The notes beneath the pieces were generated by a model. It had not been told where the DNA came from. It made no database searches and saw nothing but the letters and a program-made list of their open reading frames with translations. This document shows, piece after piece, positions 57,401-64,000 of a stretch of 64,000 bases of DNA; the stretch's first letter is position 1; each line of letters opens with the position of its first letter. The DNA is taken from assembly GCA_001931535.1 (NCBI GenBank), contig CP016211.1:4881573-4945572 (forward strand). Reading direction: 5' to 3'. This DNA is from Minicystis rosea. GTDB taxonomy: Bacteria > Myxococcota_A > Polyangia > Polyangiales > Polyangiaceae. Both the position numbers and the translations under genes were made by a program.

Positions 57401-58518
57401 CCGTCACCCTCGCGACGGCGCTCTTCTTCCACGCCGCGGCCGCGCGATCGCAGACGCCGCAACCGCCGAGCGGAGCGCGCCTGCCCGCGCGTGTTCGCTT
57501 CGAGCCACCGGCGTGCGCCGCGGGCCCCTTCGACGTGACCGCGTTCGTCGCGCTCTTGCAGATCGAGCTCCGCGAAGACGGCGTGGCCTGGGATCCGAGC
57601 GGAGATGCCACCAAGGAGGACGCGTCGCAGGCTTGGCTCGCGATCGAAGTCACTCCGTGCGACGCCGGAGCGCGCGAGGCCGTGCTCACGATCGGGGCGA
57701 CCTCGACCCGCAAGACGGTGCGGCGCACGGTCTTCCTCGGTGACGCGCCCGCGCCGCTGCGATCCCGGCTCCTCGCGCTCGCCGCGGCGGAGCTCGTTCG
57801 CTCGAGCTGGCGCGAGATCGCACCGGCGGTCGTCGCGTCGACGCCCATCACGCCGCCGGCGCCGTCGACCACCGTCCCCATCTCGACGCCGCGCGCTCCC
57901 GCGCTCGATCCGTCGATCACGATGGGACCACAAGCGGCTCCCCAAACAGCCCCGCTCACGCTCTGCGCCCCGCCACCCGCGAGCCCGCCTGCCCTCCCAT
58001 CGCCGCCGGCGAGACTTCATCTCTCGGCGGCCGCCGACGTGCGTGCGCTCGTGGGCCACCTCCATGCCGAGGGAGGGCGCATCGGCGCGTCGATTGCTCT
58101 TTCTTCGCGCGTTCCGCTGCGCCTGACGCTCGACGGCGGCGCGCTCTTCGGCACGAGCTTCGATCGCCTCGGCTCGGTGAGCGTGAGGATCGTCTCGGGT
58201 GCGCTCGGCCTCGCCGGACAGGTCTCGATCGCGCGTGCGGTCCTCGAGATCGGGCCCGAGGTCGAGCTGGGCGGCGTGTGGGCCGAGGGGCACGCGTTCG
58301 ATCCGGCCGTCCGTGAATCGCACGGGAGCGCATTCATCGTGGCGAGCTCACTCGCGGTGACGGCACGCGCCCGCCTCGGCGATCGTTTCTGGCTGAGCGC
58401 CGCGCTCCGCGGAGGTGCGCTCCTCCGCGGCGTGATGCTGCTCGCCGAAGATCGCGAAGCAGGCGGTGTTGCCGGAGCAATGCTCGGCTCGAGAGTGGGT
58501 ATCGGCTTCGATCCGTAG
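57382..58518 (+). CDS. Exported protein of unknown function, third gene of the ECF operon
   Basis: A 378-residue protein from ATG 57382, translationally overlapping the FecR gene. A signal peptide (VAVTLATALFFHAAAARSQ) is followed by a domain with two Cys (~25-120), a Pro/Thr/Ala linker (~150-210), and a C-terminal ~160 residues with repeated alternating hydrophobic strands (VSVRIVSGALGLAGQVSIA, VLEIGPEVELGGVW, SLAVTARARLGDRFWLS) typical of a small outer-membrane beta barrel. A periplasmic part plus a barrel fits an envelope stress or signal-transduction component under control of the sigma factor. Confidence 0.82.
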   Translation: MGRARVAVTLATALFFHAAAARSQTPQPPSGARLPARVRFEPPACAAGPFDVTAFVALLQIELREDGVAWDPSGDATKEDASQAWLAIEVTPCDAGAREAVLTIGATSTRKTVRRTVFLGDAPAPLRSRLLALAAAELVRSSWREIAPAVVASTPITPPAPSTTVPISTPRAPALDPSITMGPQAAPQTAPLTLCAPPPASPPALPSPPARLHLSAAADVRALVGHLHAEGGRIGASIALSSRVPLRLTLDGGALFGTSFDRLGSVSVRIVSGALGLAGQVSIARAVLEIGPEVELGGVWAEGHAFDPAVRESHGSAFIVASSLAVTARARLGDRFWLSAALRGGALLRGVMLLAEDREAGGVAGAMLGSRVGIGFDP

Positions 58519-58738
58519 CGCGCAAACGGATCATGAAAGAGCCACGAGCCCACGAGGACGGCTCATCGCCGCCCAAACAATTCTTTTGAGCTATCGAGTC
58601 TGCGCCGTGGCTCTGTTCGGCAAGAAGCCGCGAAGCCATACGCGCGGCGAGCAGCAACACGGCATCTCACGCGGCCAGCGCGACGGATAGCCACACGTCC
58701 GGTCCGTCGAGTCCGGGAAACCATCTCGTTCGGGGTTC

Positions 58739-60331
58739 ATGCGAAACGAAGCTCTGATGTGGCTCCAGCGCGCCGCCGTGCTCGTCGGGCGGATCCGATC
58801 GCACGCGGGCCTCGCCGCCGTGCTGCTCGTCGCGGGCTACGCGGGGATCGTGGGGATCGACTTCGGGAGCCATTGGGACGAGCCGACGATGCTGCGGGTC
58901 GTCGGTGATGCGCTGACGCGCGGTGAGCTCCTGCCGCGCTGGTACAACTATCCTTCGGTCTCCTTCGACTTGAGTCTCCTCAGCGGTGCTTCCGAGGCCC
59001 TCTCGCTGAGCGTCCTGCCTTCCGTGCGCGGCTCCGCGGCGGGCACGGCGGCGCTTTCGACGCTGGTGGGGAGCCGTGGATTCCTGCTCCGCACGCGGGT
59101 GATCTTTCTCCTCGTCTCGCTGCTCGCCGTGGTCTGGATCTATTGGCTCGCGTGGGACTCGAGCAAGAGTCGCCTGGAGGCCACGCTCGCCGGCGGGCTG
59201 GTCGCGTTCTCGTGGGAGATTGGCTATCACGCGCGCTGGATCGCGCCCGACGCGGTGATGATGCAGTTCGGCGCGCTCGCACTCCTGTGCATGCACCTCG
59301 CGCTCTCGCGCGGCTCGATGCGGTGGTCGTGGGCAGCGGCGGCGGCGGCGGGCCTCGCGTGCGGGACCAAGTACCCGGGCGGCGCGCTCCTGCTGCCAGT
59401 CTGCTGGTGCGCCGGAGTCGTCGGGCACAAACGTCGGCGCCGCGCCCTCGGGATCCTCCGCAGCGCCTCGGGCGCGCTCGCCGTCTTCGCCTTCGCGTAC
59501 CTCGTCACCACCCCTGGAACGGTGCTCGAATATGGGCGCTTCTTCACCAACGTCCGACAGGAATACGCGCACTATCATGATCACGGACACCCCGGTGGTC
59601 ACTCCATCCAAGCGGGTCTGCCGCACCTCCGGGCAGCATGCGAGTACCTGTTTTGCGCAGCGCTCTCGCGACATGCGATCATCGCTGTGGCATTGGGCGC
59701 GCTCGCCGTCATCGGTGCTGCCGCGCTCGTGAGGGAACAGAAGGTCCGTGCGATTTCGCTCCTCGCGTTCCCGATCTTCTACGTCGGATACATGAGCTCG
59801 CAGCGGGTCATCGTCGTGCGAAACCTGCTGGTGGTCATTCCCTTCTTGGCGCTGTTCGCCGCGCGCGGCGGCGCCGTGATGGTGCGTGCGGCCCGGCGGC
59901 TCCGCGGCGGCCGGCTCGTGGTGGCGGCGCTCCTCGCGGCCATGTTGACGTTCAATGCGGTTTGGCTCGTCTGGGCAGCGCGCACGGTCGCGCGGAACGA
60001 GGACCCCATGAAGGTGCTCGGCGCGTACATCGACGACCACCCCGAGCAACGCTTCCTCGTCACACCGCGCGTCGAGCAGGCGTTGAGAGCCAAGCGCGCC
60101 ATCCTGCCCTCGAACATCGTCGCGCACGCGGAGGGCCGGAGCGAGGTCGTGCTCTTCTATGCGAGCGAGGCCTTCGCCTCGAAGGCCCTCGTCGCCTTCC
60201 ATCACGACACCGCGCTGCGGTGGTTCGGCGGCTACGAGGTCAATTACAACTATTATCCAACGTGGGCAGGGCGCGATCGGATCGTGGCCATGAAGCTCCC
60301 CGCGGCGCGCGCCCTCTTCCCGCAGCTGTGA
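58739..60331 (+). CDS. Membrane glycosyltransferase, GT39/ArnT-like
   Basis: A 530-residue protein with about ten hydrophobic segments. The first loop between TM1 and TM2 has GSHWDEPTMLRV, the acidic DE motif of GT-C enzymes that use polyprenyl-phosphate sugars, followed by PRWYNYPSVSFDL; further GLACGTKYPGG and HARWIAPDAVMM are usual for PMT/ArnT relatives. Acceptor and sugar unknown. It lies alone, with the divergent lipoprotein and AraC genes on either side. Confidence 0.87.
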   Translation: MRNEALMWLQRAAVLVGRIRSHAGLAAVLLVAGYAGIVGIDFGSHWDEPTMLRVVGDALTRGELLPRWYNYPSVSFDLSLLSGASEALSLSVLPSVRGSAAGTAALSTLVGSRGFLLRTRVIFLLVSLLAVVWIYWLAWDSSKSRLEATLAGGLVAFSWEIGYHARWIAPDAVMMQFGALALLCMHLALSRGSMRWSWAAAAAAGLACGTKYPGGALLLPVCWCAGVVGHKRRRRALGILRSASGALAVFAFAYLVTTPGTVLEYGRFFTNVRQEYAHYHDHGHPGGHSIQAGLPHLRAACEYLFCAALSRHAIIAVALGALAVIGAAALVREQKVRAISLLAFPIFYVGYMSSQRVIVVRNLLVVIPFLALFAARGGAVMVRAARRLRGGRLVVAALLAAMLTFNAVWLVWAARTVARNEDPMKVLGAYIDDHPEQRFLVTPRVEQALRAKRAILPSNIVAHAEGRSEVVLFYASEAFASKALVAFHHDTALRWFGGYEVNYNYYPTWAGRDRIVAMKLPAARALFPQL

Positions 60332-60383
60332 GCGGCTGTGGCTCTCTCCCCACCCACCACGGCGCATCTCGCGCGAGCGCGCT

Positions 60384-61394
60384 TCACGATCGCCGCCACT
60401 GGCCCGGTGGCTTGCCGGTCCAGCGCTTGAACGCGCGGGTGAACGTCGCGAGATCCGCGAATCCCAGGCGAAACGCGACGTCGGTGAGCGTGAGCTGAGG
60501 GTCGCCGAGCAGGCGGCGGGCGACGGCGAGGCGCGTGTCGTCGAGCACGTCGGAGAAGCGCGTCTGCTCTTGATCGAGGCGGCGCTGCAGCGTGCGGGCG
60601 CTCATGTGCAGGGCCAGAGCGACCTCTTGCACGTCGGTGCCGCGCGGCAGCGACGCGGCGACGTGGGCTGCGACGCGCTCGGCGAAGGAAGCGCCCCGCG
60701 GCCGTGCGTCGAGCGCGGCGTCCACGAGCGGGGCCAGCGTCGAGAGCGCGCGGGCATCGGCGAGGCGCATGACGCGATCGAGATCCGCGCGCGGCACGGC
60801 GAAGCCGCAGGTCTCCGCGCCGAACTCGATCGAACCCGCGCCGAAGAACGCGCGCAGCGCCGTGAGCTCCGCCGGGCGTGCATGGGTGAACCACACGCGC
60901 GCGGGCGCGAGCTCACCTGCGCCGGCGCGAAGGTGATGGAGAGCATGCGCGAGCGCGAGCTCGTGCACGTAGCGGCCGACGCCGCGCGGGCGGCGCGGCG
61001 TCGAGAGCAACCACCGCGCCTCGTGTGCATCCTCCTCGATGACGGCCGCGAGCCCTTCGTGCAGGAGCGGCGCCCAACGCGCGAGCAGGTGGAGCCCTTC
61101 GCGCACGCTCGCGGTCGCCCGTACCGCGAGCTCCACCAGCGTGTGTCGCTGCGACTCGAGCCGGGCCGCCACGCGCACGGCGACGTCGGGCTCGGCGGCC
61201 GCGCGCGCGACCGCATGGAGGAGCTCGTCCGGCGCGTCGGCGGCGACGTTCACTTCATCACGCCGCGCGGCGTCCGCCGGGAGATCGAAGCGCAGCGCCA
61301 GCGCTTCTACGTCGAGCCCACGTGCTTCCGCGTGGCGAAGGATCGCCGGAACGAGCGACGACGATGTGGGAGGCTGCTTTTCGGGCCGGGCCAT
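60384..61394 (-). CDS. AraC-family transcriptional regulator
   Basis: A 336-residue protein. The N-terminal part (~20-210) follows the Arabinose_bd / OruR-type ligand domain (RFDLPADAARRDEVN, then LLHAVARAAAEPDVAVRVA). The C-terminal double HTH is clear: VQEVALALHMSARTLQRRLDQEQ, then LTLTDVAFRLGFADLATFTRAFKRWTGKPP. It converges on the glycosyltransferase and diverges from the pentapeptide-repeat gene. Target and inducer unknown. Confidence 0.93.
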   Translation of the reverse strand: MARPEKQPPTSSSLVPAILRHAEARGLDVEALALRFDLPADAARRDEVNVAADAPDELLHAVARAAAEPDVAVRVAARLESQRHTLVELAVRATASVREGLHLLARWAPLLHEGLAAVIEEDAHEARWLLSTPRRPRGVGRYVHELALAHALHHLRAGAGELAPARVWFTHARPAELTALRAFFGAGSIEFGAETCGFAVPRADLDRVMRLADARALSTLAPLVDAALDARPRGASFAERVAAHVAASLPRGTDVQEVALALHMSARTLQRRLDQEQTRFSDVLDDTRLAVARRLLGDPQLTLTDVAFRLGFADLATFTRAFKRWTGKPPGQWRRS

Positions 61395-61524
61395 CGGGAG
61401 CTCGGGAGAGAATAGTCACGCGCGGACGCGCCGCCGGTTTCGGCGTGATCGGCAAATCGATCTGGCGCGGATCGCCATGGTGGTCCCGCGCCGGCCGGGT
61501 AGAGTCTCGTCGAGGAGAGATTCG

Positions 61525-62268
61525 ATGCCGATCCAGATTGTCCGCGCCGACGGGACCACGCTCTACCGCGCCGACGTCGAGGAGCTGCGCGAGGCCGTGG
61601 AGCGCGCCGTCGAGGAGCGGATCGACCTCGCGGGTGCCCTCCTCGCCGGCGCCGACCTTCAAGGCGCCGACCTCGAGGATGCTCGCCTCGCCGGCGCGGA
61701 TCTCAGCGGCGCCCGGCTCGACGGTGCGAACGTCGAGGACGCGGACCTCGCGGGCGCGAAGCTCGACGACGCCTCGGCGCGCGGCACCAACTTCGAGAGC
61801 GCCTCGCTCGCGGGCGCCTCGCTCCTGCGGGCGAACCTCGACGGCGCCAACCTCGAGCGCGTCGACCTCGAAGGCGCGGCGTTGGAGGGCGCGCGCGCGG
61901 TGCGGGCCAACCTCGAGCGCGCCAAGCTCGTGCGCGTGAGCGCGCAGGGCGCCGTCCTCAAGTGGGCGAACGTCGAGAAGAGCGATCTGCACGGCGCCGA
62001 CCTGTCGCGCGCCGACCTGACGGGCGCGAACATCGAGAAGAGCGACCTGCGCAACATCCGCCTGATCGAGGCCGTGCTCGCCGGCGCCAACATCGTCAAA
62101 GCGGACCTGCGCAACGCGGATCTTTCGAGCGCCGATCTGAGCGAGGCCAACCTCGAGAAGTGTGACGTGGAGGGCGCCTGCCTCGACGGCGCCAAGCTCG
62201 CCGGCGCCAACCTCGAGGGCCTGAGCGGCCGCCTCCGCGCGCGCGAGGGCTCCGGCCCTTACCGCTGA
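61525..62268 (+). CDS. Pentapeptide-repeat protein
   Basis: A 247-residue protein from ATG 61525. After ~45 residues it consists almost wholly of A(D/N)LxG-type pentapeptides (e.g. LAGADLQGADLEDARLAGAD), about 35 units, forming a right-handed quadrilateral beta helix. Such proteins are usually cytoplasmic; some mimic DNA and inhibit gyrase, giving quinolone resistance, but the sequence shows nothing that fixes that role. It is preceded by a GAGGAGAG ribosome site. Confidence 0.92.
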   Translation: MPIQIVRADGTTLYRADVEELREAVERAVEERIDLAGALLAGADLQGADLEDARLAGADLSGARLDGANVEDADLAGAKLDDASARGTNFESASLAGASLLRANLDGANLERVDLEGAALEGARAVRANLERAKLVRVSAQGAVLKWANVEKSDLHGADLSRADLTGANIEKSDLRNIRLIEAVLAGANIVKADLRNADLSSADLSEANLEKCDVEGACLDGAKLAGANLEGLSGRLRAREGSGPYR

Positions 62269-62459
62269 AGACGTGACCGACAGCGCCGCGCGCGCGACGC
62301 GCAGCAGCGCCGCCGGTCGCATCTCGCGCTCACCGTAAATCACCGACCAAGCACGCGCGGCGGCGCGGCGGATCCGCCGCCGAGACGCCGACGTGTGCCC
62401 GGCCCTCGGCGGCGAGCGTTCGCCGCGAGCGGCCGCCGACAAACCGAGGGAGCAAGCAC

Positions 62460-63665
62460 GTGAAGAACGGAAACATCCTGATTTCAGGCGCGAGCATCGC
62501 AGGGCCCACGCTCGCGTACTGGCTGCGCCGCTACGGCTTCAACCCCACCGTGGTCGAGCGCGCGCCCGCGCCGCGCCCCGGCGGCTACAAGATCGACATC
62601 CGCGGCGTGGCCGTCGACGTGGTCGAGCGCATGGGCCTTTACGACGAGATCCGCCGGGCCGGCACCGACATGCAGGGCGGCTCGTACGTCGACGCCACCG
62701 GCAGGTGGCTCGCCACCATCGACGGCGAGACGTTCGGCTTCCGTTCGGGCGACGACGTCGAGATCATGCGCGGCGATCTCGGGCACATCCTCCACGAGAA
62801 GACGCGGAACGACGTCGAGTACGTCTTCAACGACTCCATCACATCGATCACGCAGGACGTCCACGGCGCGCGGGTCACCTTCGAGCGCGGCGCGCCCCGC
62901 ACCTTCGATCTCGTCATCGGCGCCGACGGCTTGCACTCCAACGTGCGCGCGCTCGCCTTCGGCGACGAGGCGCGGTTTGCCTTCGATCTCGGCACCTACG
63001 TCTCGATCTTCAGCGTCCCCAACCACCTCGGCCTCGATCGCTGGGAGCTCGTGTGCTCGAAGCCCGGGAGGCTCGTGGGCCTCTCCAGCACCCGCGGGGA
63101 CACGCAGGCGAAGGCCTTCTTCACCTTCGTCGCGCCGCCCCTGCGCGACGGCGCCCGCGATCCCGCGCGGCAGAAAGAGCTCCTCAACGACGTCTACGCC
63201 GGGATGGGCTGGGAGGTGCCCCGCCTGCTCGAAGCGATGGCCGACGCGCCCGACTTCTACTTCGATCGCATGACCCAGATCGACATGGACCGCTGGTCGG
63301 CGGGGCGCGTGGTGCTCGTCGGCGACGCCGGCTATTGCCCCTCGCCCGCTTCGGGCCAGGGCACGAGCCTGGCGCTCGTCGGTGCCTACGTGCTCGCCGG
63401 TGAGCTCGCCGCGAGCGGCGGTGATCACCACATCGCCTTCGCCCGCTATGAAGCACGGATGCGCGGATACGTGGAGCGAAACCAGAAGCTCGGCAAGAGC
63501 GCCGCCAAGCACATGACCCAAAGCCATCGCGCCTTGATCTGGTTGCAGATCCTCCTCATGCGCGCGCTGCCCCACATGCCCTGGCGAGACAGCATCATCC
63601 GCCGCGCGCTGCAACCCATCCGCGACGCAGCCGAAGCCATCTCCCTGCCGCAATACGCAGGCTGA
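62460..63665 (+). CDS. FAD-dependent monooxygenase
   Basis: A 401-residue group A flavoprotein from GTG 62460. The N-terminal ISGASIAGPTLAYWL is the FAD dinucleotide-binding loop, with the acidic VVERAP; a DG motif is in VIGADGLHSNVR (~150-160); and GDAGYCPSPASGQGTSLAL is the second FAD motif (~285-300). These enzymes hydroxylate aromatics or inactivate antibiotics (TetX type); substrate unknown. No partner gene adjoins. Confidence 0.93.
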   Translation: MKNGNILISGASIAGPTLAYWLRRYGFNPTVVERAPAPRPGGYKIDIRGVAVDVVERMGLYDEIRRAGTDMQGGSYVDATGRWLATIDGETFGFRSGDDVEIMRGDLGHILHEKTRNDVEYVFNDSITSITQDVHGARVTFERGAPRTFDLVIGADGLHSNVRALAFGDEARFAFDLGTYVSIFSVPNHLGLDRWELVCSKPGRLVGLSSTRGDTQAKAFFTFVAPPLRDGARDPARQKELLNDVYAGMGWEVPRLLEAMADAPDFYFDRMTQIDMDRWSAGRVVLVGDAGYCPSPASGQGTSLALVGAYVLAGELAASGGDHHIAFARYEARMRGYVERNQKLGKSAAKHMTQSHRALIWLQILLMRALPHMPWRDSIIRRALQPIRDAAEAISLPQYAG

Positions 63666-63813
63666 CGACCTTCCGAGCACAAGAGGAAGAGCATCTGTCT
63701 TTGGGGTGAGAAGCGATAGCCCCCTTCCTCCGAAAGCTGACGGAACCTCTGCAAAAGCAATCGCCCTCGACCGCGCGGCCGCCGCGCGAGCGCGATGCTA
63801 GCCTGGTCCCGCC

Positions 63814-64000
63814 ATGTCCTTACCTGCACCGATCGACGCTCGCCCCAAGCCTTGGTTTCTGCCCCTCGATCGCCTCTCGCCGTCGCGGCGGGTGCTCATG
63901 TTGGGCGGGGCGATGGCGATTGCGGGCGTCTGGGTGCGCGAGCTCGTCCGCACGCCGGGAGAGCGCCACATCACGGCGGTCGTCCTGGTGTCGGCGGTGG
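63814..64000 (+). CDS. Membrane protein, 3'-truncated by the window
   Basis: 62 codons visible from ATG 63814: LDRLSPSRRVLMLGGAMAIAG is followed by WVRELV and VVLVSAV. A hydrophobic helix near ~28-40 and a second at the cut end suggest a membrane protein. The rest lies outside the window; no family can be set. Confidence 0.6.
   Translation, partial: MSLPAPIDARPKPWFLPLDRLSPSRRVLMLGGAMAIAGVWVRELVRTPGERHITAVVLVSAV

Noticed and set aside
63719..63750. Terminator after the FAD monooxygenase gene
   Set aside because: The CCCCCTTCCTCCG motif resembles the lon terminator arm, but no complementary arm follows.

Overview
The window looks like a piece of a myxobacterial chromosome (Polyangiales-like). 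The lineage is inferred, not proven: very high GC, strong G/C preference at third codon positions, many small lipoproteins with Ser/Gly/Ala/Pro linkers, an AgmX/PglI-type C-terminal domain, and a FecR-plus-ECF pair.

Layout. (1) 1-3965, ordinary chromosome: the C-terminal part of an ATP-dependent Lon protease, a PqqD-like/heme-oxygenase-like protein, and an unknown protein on the minus strand. (2) 4099-4317, a tandem array of ~41-bp palindrome-containing units. (3) 4459-48892, a complete chromosomal integron. It starts with a full-length integron integrase (IntI) that keeps every catalytic residue and the IntI-specific insertion. A candidate attI region follows, and then about 43 kb of gene cassettes. 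Most cassettes hold one short + strand ORF followed by an imperfect inverted repeat with the layout R''(RYYYAAC) ... R'(GTTRRRY). Typical copies are 86-89 nt and often share the apical sequence GCCTCGCTCCGCTCGGC. I place about 30 intact, short or degenerate attC sites. The integrase is read in the same direction as the cassettes, and the array lies at its 3' end; this is the opposite of the class 1 layout.

Cassette cargo is mostly proteins of conflict and defence: a DUF4062-SIR2 protein, three SUKH/SMI1-like proteins, an Imm42-like protein, a CPCC cysteine-rich protein, a DUF5071-like protein, a DUF7919-like protein, an FHA-DUF4123 protein (type VI effector chaperone family), a membrane protein with a C39-like peptidase domain, an AAC(3)-I-like GNAT, a VOC protein, a GST, a Sel1-repeat protein, an FGE-like protein, a response-regulator protein, several zinc-ribbon proteins, and two cysteine-rich repeat proteins. 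A minority of cassette genes lie on the minus strand (HEAT repeat, zinc-ribbon, lipoproteins). The array also carries transposase remnants, several frameshifted genes and many collapsed attC sites, so it seems to be both gaining and losing cassettes.

(4) 48986-64000, ordinary chromosome: NAD-dependent epimerase and divergent TetR, alpha/beta hydrolase, MpaB-like oxygenase and divergent TetR with two palindromic operators, AgmX-type lipoprotein, NUDIX hydrolase, small lipoprotein, a translationally coupled ECF sigma/FecR/exported-protein operon, a membrane glycosyltransferase, an AraC regulator, a pentapeptide-repeat protein, an FAD monooxygenase and the start of one more gene.

The most notable content is the integron itself. 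It appears to work as a store of anti-phage and inter-bacterial immunity genes. No tRNA, rRNA or CRISPR array was seen.
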